A stretch of 48,022 nucleotides of DNA from CAYQZD01 sp964421875 (GCA_964421875.1 CAYQZD010000012.1:1-48022); one strand, 5' to 3'; positions 1-9,003 are shown, counted from the first letter of the stretch. The notes: generated from the letters alone by a model not told the origin. Translations and numbers: made by a program.

Positions 1-193
<193 letters not shown>

Positions 194-223
194 TGTGTGA
201 ATTCTATTTAAGCTGGTCAAAAA

Positions 224-1069
224 ATGAAGATACTCGTCCTCGGCTCGACCGGGGTTATAGGAACCGCGCTGGAAACCGTCTGCCGCAGGCGGAATATCGA
301 ATATGTTGGGCTTTCTCATTCCGATGTGGAAATCACCGACAGCGATTCCGTAAAAAGCCAGATTGAGAAACATCGTCCCGATGCGGTGATTAACGCGGTA
401 GTCTATATGGGCATTAATCCCTGCGAGGAAAACCCCGATAAAGCCTTCGCCGTAAACGCCACCGCGGTTTTGAACCTTTCGAAAATCTGTGAAGAACGCG
501 GCATTACATTAGTTCAGCCCAGTTCTCACGCCGTGTTCGACGGGCGCAAAGACGGTTACTACACCGAAGACGACCACCCGGTCGTCACCAGTGTTTACAG
601 CGGATCCAAATTCCTATCCGAGCGGTTCGCCGCGGATATGTGCCGAAAACATTATATCGTGCGCTTCCCCACTATTTTCGGAGTGCGCCGGAATAATACT
701 CCCGGCTTTGTGGATAAAATGATGGAACGAATGCTGAAGGGGCTTCCCCTGAAGGTGGCGGACGATAAAATCGACTCGCCCACCTACAGCTTGGACGCTG
801 CGGAAGCGGTTATCAGCCTCATGCTTGAAGGAAAACCTTACGGACTCTACCATATCGCCAACTCCGGGCGGGTCAGCTACTACGACTTCATTGTGAGGCT
901 CGCCGCTCTGATGGGAGCGGAAATTGAAATCACCCGCGCTAAGGACGCCGATTTCCCCGCGCTGGGATTCAAACCTATTAAAACGGCGATGAAATCGAAT
1001 AAACTTCCCCCGCTCCGAAGCTGGGAGCAGGCGCTGGAGGAATACGTGAAAGAGAATAATCCTCATTGA
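224..1069 (+). CDS. RmlD-like NAD(P)-dependent sugar reductase/epimerase
   Basis: A 281-residue short-chain dehydrogenase of the RmlD substrate-binding type, the family that includes dTDP-4-dehydrorhamnose reductase. The N-terminal nucleotide-binding motif is GSTGVIG at residues 7-13. The SxxxVFDG-type motif common in RmlD proteins appears as SHAVFDG (101-107). The catalytic Tyr-x3-Lys pair is Y125/K129 (YSGSK). Length is normal for the family. It probably reduces or epimerises a nucleotide-linked keto-sugar in the cytoplasm. It opens the glycan cluster, about 380 bases ahead of the FkbM gene, with a repeat in between, so it may be a separate transcription unit. The exact sugar is not determinable from sequence. 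Confidence 0.85.
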   Translation: MKILVLGSTGVIGTALETVCRRRNIEYVGLSHSDVEITDSDSVKSQIEKHRPDAVINAVVYMGINPCEENPDKAFAVNATAVLNLSKICEERGITLVQPSSHAVFDGRKDGYYTEDDHPVVTSVYSGSKFLSERFAADMCRKHYIVRFPTIFGVRRNNTPGFVDKMMERMLKGLPLKVADDKIDSPTYSLDAAEAVISLMLEGKPYGLYHIANSGRVSYYDFIVRLAALMGAEIEITRAKDADFPALGFKPIKTAMKSNKLPPLRSWEQALEEYVKENNPH

Positions 1070-1110
1070 GGATTTCTTTTAGGGCGTGTTGCCGAAAACA
1101 CAAAACCGTG

Positions 1111-1270
1111 GTGTCGGGTCTCCGCACCCTGTCCGATAATATGTCATGCTGAGCGAAGCGAAGCATCTGCATTTTAATAAATCATTTATAAACAAGAGAT
1201 TCTTCACTTCGTTCAGAATGACATAGCACGAAATTGTGCATTGTCGGACAAACTGTCCGCACCCGACACC
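1111..1270. repeat. Nested palindromic repeat (composite element)
   Basis: The outer arms 1111-1141 (GGTGTCGGG...CCTGTCCGATAAT) and 1240-1270 (ATTGTCGGACAAACTGTCCG...CCCGACACC) are imperfect inverted copies. Inside, 1143-1222 starts GTCATGCTGAGCGAAGCG and ends GTTCAGAATGAC, also an inverted repeat. This is the same outer-plus-inner layout as at the left edge of the window and at 12040-12222. Confidence 0.75.
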
Positions 1271-1395
1271 AAATATCTAATAATATTGAATATGCAGTAT
1301 TTCATCAACAGCCCTATAAAGATTGTCCGATGTTCTTGCATGTATTCAAAATGTCGAATCCCTACGATAAGACATTATTTTTCGGAATCGGTATA

Positions 1396-1433
1396 AACTT
1401 GAAAACTTGCGAACTTGCTAACTTGCAAACTTC
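1396..1433 (+). repeat. 8-bp tandem repeat (AACTTGNN, about 4.7 copies)
   Basis: Units AACTTGAA, AACTTGCG, AACTTGCT, AACTTGCA and the partial AACTTC follow without gaps. The array ends 15 bases before the ATG of the FkbM gene. The unit is not a multiple of three but lies outside the coding frame, so length changes would alter the 5' leader rather than the protein. Confidence 0.8.
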
Positions 1434-1448
1434 ATTAAAGGTAAATAA

Positions 1449-2687
1449 ATGACATTCTACGAATTAGCCAGGCAGACCATCAGCCAAAGACTGCTCAACC
1501 GTGACACTCTACCTAAAGTTATCGACAAAATCCGAACCGCGGCGGAGCTAGGCAAGGTGGCTTTCTACCCCTGCGGACGTTACAGCCGTATCATCATCGA
1601 AGAAATCAAGCGGACCCACCCGGAACTGCTGAACAGAATCGTCGGCTGCTTCGACAAATCGCGCGACGCAAATATGGAGAAGGGCGTCGGAGTGTATCAC
1701 ATCAGCGATTTGAACGCCTTCAAAGATGAAATTGCCCTGCTGGTGGTCGCCTCTAACACATTCTACGCCAACGAGCTGAAGGATATTAAAGCTCAGACCG
1801 ATTACACCGGCCCGGTTCATACTACCTCCCGCTTCGACATCACCATCGAACTGACGCCGGAAGAAGCCCTTGCCCGCATCGAACAGGTCTATCACGCCCT
1901 GGCGGATGAGAAATCGCGGATGACCTACTTGCTTATATGGCTCTCCAGGCTGCTGAACGATGAAGCGCCCACTATGCTGTTCGAGGGCGAGGAACCGACT
2001 ACCGACTATGACGGGGAAAAAACATTATATAAACAGTTCGTGGTGGAGGGCATCGACGACTGGGACTGCCGAAAAGAGTTGGACGCGGAAATCTACAGGA
2101 TGCGCTATGTCGCCCCCGAACCGGGCGATGTGGTGTTGGACATTGGCGCCTACAAGGGGGACACCGCTGTCTTCTTCGCCGACAGCGTGGGCGAGACCGG
2201 CAAAGTTTACTCCTTCGAACCGGTGAAAGCCAACTACCGCGACCTGCTGAAAACCATCGAAGGCAACGAACTCCGCGGCGTCGTGGTTCCAATTAACAAG
2301 GGGTGTTCAAAGGACTCCGGCGCGATGCGCGCTACCTCCTCCAGTACCGGCGCGGCCTGGTCCTTCCTTTCTCAAGCCAGCGGCGGCGAGGAAGTGCGGC
2401 TGATTTCCGTGGACGAATTTGTGGAATCGGAGGGGCTCGACAGGGTGGACTTCATCAAGATGGACGTTGAAGGGATGGAGGAGGAGGTCATCGCCGGGAT
2501 GGAGCGGACGGTGAACCGCTTCCGCCCCAAACTGGCTATCCCCCTCTATCACCGCGCCAGCGATTTGACCAATATCCCCCTCATCGTGGAACAGTTAGGG
2601 GGTTATGATATGTACATTCGATGCAAGGTCGAAGGACCCTACGGGATAAACTTATATTGTATCAGCAAAAATAGTTTGGCGAGATAA
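1449..2687 (+). CDS. FkbM-family SAM-dependent methyltransferase with N-terminal Rossmann-like extension
   Basis: A 412-residue protein. The C-terminal half (about 205-400) is an FkbM-type class I methyltransferase. SAM motif I is VVLDIGAYKGDT near residues 228-239, an FEP motif follows (YSFEPVKANYRDL), and the FkbM signature DFIKMDVEGME lies near residues 335-345. The N-terminal part (about 1-200) resembles a small nucleotide-binding fold (FYPCGRYSRIIIEE, then VGCFDKS, then VVASNTFY), a pairing often seen in glycan-cluster enzymes. FkbM enzymes usually O-methylate sugars or other small hydroxyl substrates. An AAGG stretch lies just upstream of the ATG. The next gene starts 12 bases after the stop, so the two are probably co-transcribed. 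Confidence 0.88.
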   Translation: MTFYELARQTISQRLLNRDTLPKVIDKIRTAAELGKVAFYPCGRYSRIIIEEIKRTHPELLNRIVGCFDKSRDANMEKGVGVYHISDLNAFKDEIALLVVASNTFYANELKDIKAQTDYTGPVHTTSRFDITIELTPEEALARIEQVYHALADEKSRMTYLLIWLSRLLNDEAPTMLFEGEEPTTDYDGEKTLYKQFVVEGIDDWDCRKELDAEIYRMRYVAPEPGDVVLDIGAYKGDTAVFFADSVGETGKVYSFEPVKANYRDLLKTIEGNELRGVVVPINKGCSKDSGAMRATSSSTGAAWSFLSQASGGEEVRLISVDEFVESEGLDRVDFIKMDVEGMEEEVIAGMERTVNRFRPKLAIPLYHRASDLTNIPLIVEQLGGYDMYIRCKVEGPYGINLYCISKNSLAR

Positions 2688-2699
2688 GGAGAACGGACG

Positions 2700-3788
2700 A
2701 TGTCCACACTTTCAGTGGTGATGGGTAATTACAATAAAGCGGGTTTCGTGGAAAACGCTCTGGATTCCGTTCTAAAGCAGTCTTACCCGCCAACGGAAAT
2801 TGTGTTAGTGGACGATTGCTCCACCGATGGCAGTCGCGATACGCTGCAGGATTATGCGCGCCGCTTTCCTAAAATCCGCCTGCTCCTTAATGAGCAGAAT
2901 ATGGGAGCGATTATCACTTACAACCGGGCGGTGGAAGCCTGCTCCGGCGAATACCTCTATATGATGGGCTGCGATGATAACATCTTCCCCGGTTTCTTTG
3001 AAAAATCACTGCGGCTTCTGGAACAGCACCCTCAAGCCGCGCTCTGCGCCTCCGACCCGGCGCAGTTCTTCGAGAAAAACGGCGTATTCCTGGAAAATCG
3101 GCTGGCTTGGAGCGATACTCCGCGCTATTTCAATCCCCTGGAGTTCGCCGAATGTCTGCAGGGTTGGTATATACCGGCTCATCCCACTATTGTTCGAAGA
3201 AAGCTTTATATCGAAACCGGAATGCACCTGGCGGAATTGAAGTGGCATAGCGATTGGTTCTTCTGGCTGGTTCTGGCTTTCAGATATGGAATCTGTTACA
3301 TCCCCGAACCGCTGGCGGTGATACGAGTGGCGGGAGGCTCTTATTCCGGGAGCAGGTCCGATTGGAATGAACAGCGGGGAGTTTTAGTAAACCTATTGAA
3401 GAAATTAAAATCGCCTGAATACCGGGAGCTTATACCTTTTTTTGTGCGGGGCAGCGTTATGACCCATTTTGGCGACGAAATCGTCCGTGCGGTTATGAGT
3501 GAACCTGATTTATGGGACGCGGAGACTATGATGCTGATTCAAGCGCCGTTGTGGGATTTCGCCCGAAGGATGCGGGAAACCGCCGATTCCCGGCAGCGCA
3601 GTTTCGAAAAGAACGCCACCGAAGCCTCGGCCGCCGCAGCTTTCGAACTGGTCGAAGCCGCTTTGAAAAGCCGCAGACCGTCCGAAGCGCAGAAAATTCT
3701 CGCGGCGCTCAGCCGGAAATTTCCCGACAATCTCCGAATTCAAAACGCAGTCATGCACGTCAAAGAAATGGTGAAACCAATTGCATAA
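2700..3788 (+). CDS. Family 2 glycosyltransferase
   Basis: A 362-residue GT-A fold glycosyltransferase. The N-terminal beta-strand/nucleotide motif is SVVMGNYNKAGF. The first acidic motif is VDDCSTDGS (37-45). The metal-binding acidic motif is CDDN (91-94), in place of the more common DAD/DDD. After residue about 270 the protein is helical, and its end (about 300-360) looks like a degenerate TPR pair (AAFELVEAALKSRRPSEAQK). A good AAGGAG ribosome site overlaps the stop of the upstream FkbM gene and sits 8 bases before the ATG. It probably transfers a nucleotide-activated sugar during polysaccharide assembly at the cytoplasmic face; donor and acceptor are unknown. Confidence 0.9.
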   Translation: MSTLSVVMGNYNKAGFVENALDSVLKQSYPPTEIVLVDDCSTDGSRDTLQDYARRFPKIRLLLNEQNMGAIITYNRAVEACSGEYLYMMGCDDNIFPGFFEKSLRLLEQHPQAALCASDPAQFFEKNGVFLENRLAWSDTPRYFNPLEFAECLQGWYIPAHPTIVRRKLYIETGMHLAELKWHSDWFFWLVLAFRYGICYIPEPLAVIRVAGGSYSGSRSDWNEQRGVLVNLLKKLKSPEYRELIPFFVRGSVMTHFGDEIVRAVMSEPDLWDAETMMLIQAPLWDFARRMRETADSRQRSFEKNATEASAAAAFELVEAALKSRRPSEAQKILAALSRKFPDNLRIQNAVMHVKEMVKPIA

Positions 3789-3826
3789 GCAATTAGTCCT
3801 GTTCTTTAAATAAATTTCTCAGATTA

Positions 3827-5161
3827 GTGAAATACGAAAAAATATATTTGGTCAACTTACCCAGCCCTTTCCTCATCGACGACCTTTGCCAGCTCCCTGC
3901 GGGTCTGCTAATATTAAGGCAGTACATCCGCAGTCTGGGTCATAACATTGAACTAGTCAACCTTGCGGGGAAAACCGAATCGGAATGGGAAATCCCGCCG
4001 GACGGAGACCTCTACGGTATTTCAGCCTCGACCCCCCAGTTCAATTTGGCGGTGACAGCGGCGCGGCAAATCAAGCAGACTGCCGGCGCTCCGGTGGTTC
4101 TGGGCGGTATTCACGGAACCTCCCTGCCGGTTCGCTCACTTCAGGACGAACCCTTTGACATTGTGGTCATCGGTGAAGGTGAAATCACCTTTTCCCGGAT
4201 TATCGAAGGTGAATCCTGGGAAAGCATTCACGGCGTCGCTTTTCGCCGGAATGGGGAAATTATCGTCAATCCGCGCCGAAAACCGGAACCCGACATCGAC
4301 AAATTCCCCTTTGCCCGTTATGACGATTTTAACCTGAACGATTACCATTACGGTGTGTTCTCGGGACCCAGAGGCAGGAACGTGCGCGGTATCGATATAA
4401 TGACATCGAGAGGATGCCCTTTCTCCTGTCATTTCTGCGCCTCGCCAACAATGTGGAGCCGGCGGGTAAGGTTTCACAGCGCGGAGTATGTCACCGCTAA
4501 TCTGGATTACCTTTACTCCCTGGGATACAACGATTTCTTCATCACCGATGACCTCTTTTCGCTGAAACTGTCCCGGCTGCTGAAAATCTGCGCCTGGCTG
4601 AAGGAACACGGCTCCCGCTACCGCTGCCAGCTTCGCTCCTCCAGCGCGACTCCGGAAATCCTTGACCTGCTGGCGGAATCGGGCTGCCTGCAGATAGACT
4701 ATGGCGTGGAAACCGCCTCACAGAAAGTGCTGGACCTCATCAACAAGCGGGAGAAGTCGGAAAACCATTACCGGGCGATTAAGCTCACTCTCGAAAGAGG
4801 AATCATCGCCAAAGCGTACTTGCTGGCGGGACTGCCGGGTGAGACCAAAAATACCATTCAGGATACGGTGCGGTTCATCCAAACCTCCGGCGTGGAATTC
4901 TGTTCGGTCAATTATTTCGTCCCCCTGCCCGGCTGCGAAATCTTCAATAACGCGGACAAATACGGCATCGAAATCGATAAAAGCGTCCCCTTTGGCAGGT
5001 ACTATGTCGCGGGCAAAGAGGATATTGTCGCGCCGGTCTATAAAAACCCGGAGCGCACAATAGAACTGGGGCGCATTTTGCTGGACGCGCTGGAAGATAA
5101 GCGGACCCATATCGAACTCCAACGCCGCAAACAGAGCGCGGCGGCGCCAATTTTAGAATAA
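3827..5161 (+). CDS. B12-binding domain radical SAM protein
   Basis: A 444-residue protein starting at GTG. Residues about 1-140 form a cobalamin-binding-like Rossmann domain (VNLPSPF, then GISASTPQFN, then VVLGGIHGT, then IVVIGEGE); the classic DxHxxG cobalamin ligand motif is not seen. The radical SAM domain carries the CX3CX2C cluster motif at C197, C201 and C204 (SRGCPFSCHFC), followed by FFITDDLF, GVETAS and AGLPGET motifs typical of this superfamily. Such enzymes often methylate unactivated carbon or phosphorus or rearrange carbon skeletons. Its place among sugar genes suggests a tailoring step, but no substrate can be assigned. It is related in layout to the radical SAM module inside the 2,698-residue protein at 12401-20497. 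Confidence 0.88.
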   Translation: MKYEKIYLVNLPSPFLIDDLCQLPAGLLILRQYIRSLGHNIELVNLAGKTESEWEIPPDGDLYGISASTPQFNLAVTAARQIKQTAGAPVVLGGIHGTSLPVRSLQDEPFDIVVIGEGEITFSRIIEGESWESIHGVAFRRNGEIIVNPRRKPEPDIDKFPFARYDDFNLNDYHYGVFSGPRGRNVRGIDIMTSRGCPFSCHFCASPTMWSRRVRFHSAEYVTANLDYLYSLGYNDFFITDDLFSLKLSRLLKICAWLKEHGSRYRCQLRSSSATPEILDLLAESGCLQIDYGVETASQKVLDLINKREKSENHYRAIKLTLERGIIAKAYLLAGLPGETKNTIQDTVRFIQTSGVEFCSVNYFVPLPGCEIFNNADKYGIEIDKSVPFGRYYVAGKEDIVAPVYKNPERTIELGRILLDALEDKRTHIELQRRKQSAAAPILE

Positions 5162-5211
5162 CGGAAAAGCAAATAATCATCTCCATCGTAACAATATCTG
5201 CGGCAGTATAA

Positions 5212-6150
5212 ATGTCTGAAAAAGTATTAATCACCGGCGGAGCCGGCTATCTCGGCTCCATATTGTGCGAACGCCTGCTGGACGCAGGCTTCAAAGTCAC
5301 CGCTTTGGACAATCTGATGTACCGGAGAGCGGGCTTGTTCCATCTATGCGCCGACCCCGGTTTCGACTTCGTATTCGGCGACGCGCGGGACGAAAAGCTG
5401 CTACGCGGCCTGGTGAAAGAGGCGGATATCATTATCCCCCTGGCGGCAATAGTGGGCGCGCCCGCCTGCGACCGCGATCCCTGGAGCGCGGAGTCGGTCA
5501 ACCTCGAAACGGTGCGAATGGTGAACCACCTCCGCAGCCCGAACCAGCTAATCGTTTACCCCAACACCAACAGCGGTTACGGAACCAAGTCCGGCGAAAC
5601 CTTCTGCGCCGAAGATTCACCTCTGGAACCGATTTCACTCTACGGACGGCTGAAAGTCCAAGCGGAAATGGAACTGCTGGAGACTCCCAATGTGGTCACC
5701 CTGCGGCTAGCCACCGTGTTCGGGATGTCGCCCCGGATGCGGCTGGATTTGCTGGTGAACCATTTCGTTTACGCCGCGGTGACCGACCGAGCCATCGTGA
5801 TTTTCGAGAAGGACTTCAGGCGCAACTATATTCACATTCGCGATGTCGCCGACTGTTTCCTCCATTGCATCCGGAATGCGGATAAAATGTCGGGGAAGCC
5901 CTACAATGTCGGTTTGGACGACGCCAACCTGTCTAAAGCGGAATTGGCGGAAAAAATCAAAGGATATGTCCCCGATTTCTATATCCATTTCGCGGAAATA
6001 GGCTCCGATCCCGACAAGCGAAACTACATCGTATCCAACCGCCGTCTGCGGGAAGCCGGTTTCGAAGCGCGCCGCTCGCTGGACCAGGGCATCGCGGAAC
6101 TGCTGAAAGGTTACCGGATGATGCGCTGGGGAGAGTACAAAAATGTCTGA
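5212..6150 (+). CDS. NAD-dependent sugar epimerase/dehydratase (extended SDR)
   Basis: A 312-residue extended short-chain dehydrogenase. The NAD-binding motif is GGAGYLG (9-15) and the catalytic pair is Y144/K148 (YGRLK). A PNTNSGYG stretch sits where the catalytic Ser/Thr is usually found. FRRNYIHIRDVADCF is the usual substrate-domain motif. Its 3' end overlaps the next gene (HddC-like nucleotidyltransferase) by 8 bases, so the two are translated from one message. With HddC and the GmhB-type phosphatase next door, action on a GDP-heptose or related nucleotide sugar is a reasonable inference but not shown by sequence. Confidence 0.87.
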   Translation: MSEKVLITGGAGYLGSILCERLLDAGFKVTALDNLMYRRAGLFHLCADPGFDFVFGDARDEKLLRGLVKEADIIIPLAAIVGAPACDRDPWSAESVNLETVRMVNHLRSPNQLIVYPNTNSGYGTKSGETFCAEDSPLEPISLYGRLKVQAEMELLETPNVVTLRLATVFGMSPRMRLDLLVNHFVYAAVTDRAIVIFEKDFRRNYIHIRDVADCFLHCIRNADKMSGKPYNVGLDDANLSKAELAEKIKGYVPDFYIHFAEIGSDPDKRNYIVSNRRLREAGFEARRSLDQGIAELLKGYRMMRWGEYKNV

Positions 6151-6865
6151 ACCTCTGGAGCATACAGACGCCGCTGTCTTAGCCGGAGGGCTGGGGCTTC
6201 GCTTAAGGGAAGCGGTCAGCGGCCTCCCCAAGGTACTGGCGGAAGTGAATGGTAAGCCCTTCCTCGCATACATCCTGGACAAAGTCGCCGCCGCCGGAGT
6301 GAAGCGTGTAATCCTCTGCACCGGATATTTAGGGGAAATGGTGCGGGAGGCATTCGGAGAAGAATACCGCAGGATGAAACTGCTGTATTCGCAGGAACCG
6401 GAACCTCTAGGCACCGCGGGAGCCTTAAGATACGCTTTACCCCTGCTGGAAAGCGAAACCGTGCTGGCGATGAACGGCGATTCCCTCTGCGAGGCGGATT
6501 TGAAACAGTTCTATCATTGGCATTCGGCGAAAAAAACCGGAGCCTCCCTGCTCCTTATCCGGCAATCAAACACCCGGCGGTACGGAAGCGTCATTACCGA
6601 TAATGAAGACCGCATCACCGCTTTTAAAGAAAAAGCCGATTCCGGAGCCAGCGGATGGATAAGCGCGGGAATATACCTGATAAAGCGGGAACTGCTGGAG
6701 ACAATCCCGGAAGGCAGACCGGTTTCCATCGAACGCGAAACCTTCCCCTCCTGGGTTGGCGGAGATTTTTGCGGCTTAAAATCCGAGGGAAAATTCATCG
6801 ACATCGGCGCCCCGGAAGACTACCGAGCCGCCGCCGGAAATCCAGCCTTGGAGCCGGTGAAATGA
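6143..6865 (+). CDS. hddC: D-glycero-alpha-D-manno-heptose 1-phosphate guanylyltransferase-like nucleotidyltransferase
   Basis: A 240-residue sugar-1-phosphate nucleotidyltransferase. The NTP-binding signature LAGGLGLRL spans 13-21, with LPKVLAEVNGKPF immediately after. MNGDSL supplies the metal-binding Asp. GTAGALRYA and the late FIDIGAPEDY motif fit the HddC/RmlA-like family, and the length is right for HddC. The family makes GDP-heptose from heptose 1-phosphate and GTP. The name rests on context: a heptose-bisphosphate phosphatase gene overlaps its stop (ATGA) and an HddA-type kinase lies about 4 kb downstream. An alternative is a mannose- or glucose-1-phosphate nucleotidyltransferase. Confidence 0.82.
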   Translation: MSEPLEHTDAAVLAGGLGLRLREAVSGLPKVLAEVNGKPFLAYILDKVAAAGVKRVILCTGYLGEMVREAFGEEYRRMKLLYSQEPEPLGTAGALRYALPLLESETVLAMNGDSLCEADLKQFYHWHSAKKTGASLLLIRQSNTRRYGSVITDNEDRITAFKEKADSGASGWISAGIYLIKRELLETIPEGRPVSIERETFPSWVGGDFCGLKSEGKFIDIGAPEDYRAAAGNPALEPVK

Positions 6866-7413
6866 GCGGGCGCAGATTCGCCGTCCTCGACCGGGACGGC
6901 ACCATCATCTATGAACGGGACTACCTATCCGACCCCGAAAGGGCGGAGCTTCTGCCGGGCGCGGCTGAAGGCCTGCGCAAAATGCGGGAGATGGGGCTGG
7001 GGCTCATCGTGGTCTCCAACCAGTCCGGCATCGGCCGGGGGTATTTCACCGACGAGGACGCGCTGAGCGTCAACCGGCGTCTAATTGAAATGCTGGAGGC
7101 TGAACGAGTGAAATTGGAAGGTATCTACTACTGCCCCCACGCCCCTGATGAGGACTGCGAATGCCGCAAACCGAAACCGGGCTTGGTGGTAAAAGCTGTC
7201 AAAAAATCAGGCTTCAATCCCGCCGACAGCTTCTACATCGGAGATAAAGCCTGCGATATCGACCTGGGGCGAGCCTTTAAAGGGAAGACCATTTTGGTGC
7301 GCACCGGCTACGGCGAAAAACACCTCACCTCCGGCGCCGCCGTCCCGGATTTCATCGCAGACGACCTGATGGAGGCGGCGGATATAATCGAGAATATCAT
7401 CGGAAAGCGATAA
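6862..7413 (+). CDS. gmhB: D-glycero-D-manno-heptose 1,7-bisphosphate 7-phosphatase (HAD family)
   Basis: The start at 6862 is preferred because it forms an ATGA overlap with the stop of the nucleotidyltransferase and gives a 183-residue protein of the normal GmhB/HddB size; the open frame extends 69 codons further upstream with no similarity. HAD motif I is DRDGT (D10, D12), motif II is VVSNQSGIGRG, and motif IV is YIGDKACDID. The Cys/His zinc loop diagnostic of GmhB is present (YCPHAP, then CECRKPKPG). It removes the C7 phosphate of heptose 1,7-bisphosphate, the step between HddA and HddC. Cytoplasmic. Confidence 0.9.
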   Translation: MSGRRFAVLDRDGTIIYERDYLSDPERAELLPGAAEGLRKMREMGLGLIVVSNQSGIGRGYFTDEDALSVNRRLIEMLEAERVKLEGIYYCPHAPDEDCECRKPKPGLVVKAVKKSGFNPADSFYIGDKACDIDLGRAFKGKTILVRTGYGEKHLTSGAAVPDFIADDLMEAADIIENIIGKR

Positions 7414-7462
7414 ACGATGAATACTGAATATTGGATAATAGTTGCGATAATTTTATTGCGTT

Positions 7463-7496
7463 ATGTCAGTTCTTTAGCGCAGTGGAGACCTGACAT
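7463..7496 (+). repeat. Inverted repeat A, left copy (flanks C-methyltransferase gene)
   Basis: A 34-base sequence beginning ATGTCAGTTCTTTAGCG and ending GAGACCTGACAT. Its reverse complement is found at 9049-9082 with 31 of 34 bases matching by eye. Each copy is itself a hairpin, since GTCAGGTCT pairs with AGACCTGAC. Confidence 0.8.
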
Positions 7497-7573
7497 CGAC
7501 CTCGTTCACACGCTCCGGCAAGAGAATGCAGAACGCTAGCGAGAGATGATACAATATTTAGGATGAGAATAAT

Positions 7574-7608
7574 TGTAGGTCGGCTTATTCAAAGCCGACA
7601 AACGCATT
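7574..7608 (+). repeat. Inverted repeat B, left copy (flanks C-methyltransferase gene)
   Basis: A 35-base sequence beginning TGTAGGTCGGCTTATTC and ending GACAAACGCATT. Its reverse complement is at 8913-8947 with 32 of 35 bases matching by eye. An unrelated hairpin, GGCGGGTC...GACCCGCC, follows at 7622-7642. Confidence 0.8.
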
Positions 7609-7678
7609 CAATTCTATTATTGGCGGGTCTGAATGACCCGCCCTACATGCTGTGATTCAATCAAAGACAGAGGACTTG

Positions 7679-8905
7679 ATGAAAATCGATAACTGCCGAA
7701 TCTGCAAAGGGAAAAACCTGAAGAAATTCCTTTCTTTAGGCAACCAGCCCCACTGCAACAGCTTCCTTACTGCAGACCAGCTAAATTCGAACGAACCGCG
7801 TTGGCCGCTGGAAACCCTGTTCTGCCAAGACTGCGGATTGGTTCAGTTGAGTTATGTAGTGGATGCCGACATTATGTTCCGCGAATACGCTTACGTTTCC
7901 GGCACCACCATAACCCTGAACGAGCATTTCCGGCAGAGTGCGGAGAAACTGGCGAGCAAGTTTTCCCTCCCGCAAGGTTCGCTGGCGGCGGACATCGGCT
8001 CTAATGACGGCACCTTCCTGAGGCATTTCCGGGATTTGGGGATGCGCGTGGTCGGTATCGACCCGGCGGTGAACGTGGCGAAAATCGCCAACGCGCGGGG
8101 GATTGAAACCGTTCCCGATTACTTCACCGAGGAGACCGCGAAAAAAATCAAGCGTGAAAAGGGTCCCGCATCGCTTATCACCGCCGCCGGAGTCTTCTTC
8201 CACATCCACGATATGGACGATGTCTGCCGGGGAATATACGAATTGTTGGCCGACGACGGAGTCCTCCACATTCAAGCCATCTACCTCGGCGACGTGCTAA
8301 AACAGACCAGCTTCGACAACATTTACCACGAGCATATGTCGCTCTACACTGTGCGCCCGTTGACACGCCTGTTCGACCGGTTCGGAATGGAAATCTTCGA
8401 CCTGGAGCATTCCAACATCCACGGCGGGACAATGCTGTATTATGTGTGTAAAAGGGGCGCGCGTCCGGTGCGCGATAGTGTGCGAAAACAACTTGATTTC
8501 GAAAGGTCTCAGGGCTGGCATAAATTAGAGGCTTATCAAGATTTCGCCCGGCGGGTGGAGACCATCAGGGACGAATTGAACCGCATCCTCACTTCTCTGA
8601 AAGCTGAAGGAAAGCGTATCGCCGCCTACACCGCCCCCGCCAAGGGCAACACCCTGCTGAACTACTGCGGCATCGAACCCGACATCCTCGAATACGCCGC
8701 GGAAAAAGCCCCCCTCAAAATTGGGCTGTTCACACCGGGGACGCACATCCCGGTCATAGATGAAGAAGAGGCTATGAAAAATCCGCCGGACTATTTCCTC
8801 CTGCTGGCTTGGAATTTCAAAGATGAATTGATTGAAAAGAACCGAAAATTCCGAGAAAACGGGGGGAAGTTCATCGTGCCCATTCCCCGCCCGCATATTG
8901 TCTGA
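7679..8905 (+). CDS. Sugar C-methyltransferase (Methyltransf_13/14 architecture)
   Basis: A 408-residue protein with the three-part layout of nucleotide-sugar C-methyltransferases such as TylC3 and NovU. It has an N-terminal zinc-binding part with Cys6/Cys9 and Cys49/Cys52 (CRIC and CQDC), a central SAM-binding domain (ADIGSNDGT at 104-112), and a C-terminal domain with YTAPAKGNTLLNY and FLLLAWNF motifs. IYHEHMSLY carries the conserved His-Glu-His of the family. ATG at 7679 is chosen because CAGAGGA lies just upstream and the zinc motif follows at once; an in-frame GTG at 7652 would add nine residues. Known members C-methylate a keto-sugar at C3, giving a branched sugar. The gene is alone between two inverted-repeat pairs. 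Confidence 0.88.
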   Translation: MKIDNCRICKGKNLKKFLSLGNQPHCNSFLTADQLNSNEPRWPLETLFCQDCGLVQLSYVVDADIMFREYAYVSGTTITLNEHFRQSAEKLASKFSLPQGSLAADIGSNDGTFLRHFRDLGMRVVGIDPAVNVAKIANARGIETVPDYFTEETAKKIKREKGPASLITAAGVFFHIHDMDDVCRGIYELLADDGVLHIQAIYLGDVLKQTSFDNIYHEHMSLYTVRPLTRLFDRFGMEIFDLEHSNIHGGTMLYYVCKRGARPVRDSVRKQLDFERSQGWHKLEAYQDFARRVETIRDELNRILTSLKAEGKRIAAYTAPAKGNTLLNYCGIEPDILEYAAEKAPLKIGLFTPGTHIPVIDEEEAMKNPPDYFLLLAWNFKDELIEKNRKFRENGGKFIVPIPRPHIV

Positions 8906-8912
8906 AATGTTA

Positions 8913-8947
8913 AATGCGTTTGTCGGCTTCAAATAAACCGACCTACA
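8913..8947 (-). repeat. Inverted repeat B, right copy
   Basis: Reverse complement of 7574-7608 with three mismatches by eye. It lies 7 bases after the C-methyltransferase stop codon. Confidence 0.8.
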
Positions 8948-9003
8948 TTTGTTCCTTCGTGTCGCAGAATCCCCGCACTCTGCGACCGAGAAGCGGAAAG
9001 CAA

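Larger units (their letters stand above)
1070..1448. other. Intergenic region with nested palindrome and 8-bp tandem repeat
   Basis: A 379-base gap with no convincing gene. The 72-codon open frame at 1234-1452 overlaps repeats and the next start and has no family resemblance. The gap holds a nested palindrome (1111-1270) and a short tandem repeat (1396-1433), both listed separately. Confidence 0.7.

Noticed and set aside
1111..1270. CRISPR-like repeat array
   Set aside because: The repeats are inverted, not direct, with no regular spacers, and no cas genes are present anywhere in the window.
1234..1452. 72-codon + strand open frame before the FkbM gene
   Set aside because: It runs through the outer repeat arm and the 8-bp tandem array and overlaps the FkbM start; no protein-like features.
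6655..6861. 69-codon N-terminal extension of the heptose-bisphosphate phosphatase
   Set aside because: It overlaps the nucleotidyltransferase out of frame, lacks similarity, and the ATGA-coupled start at 6862 gives the normal family length.
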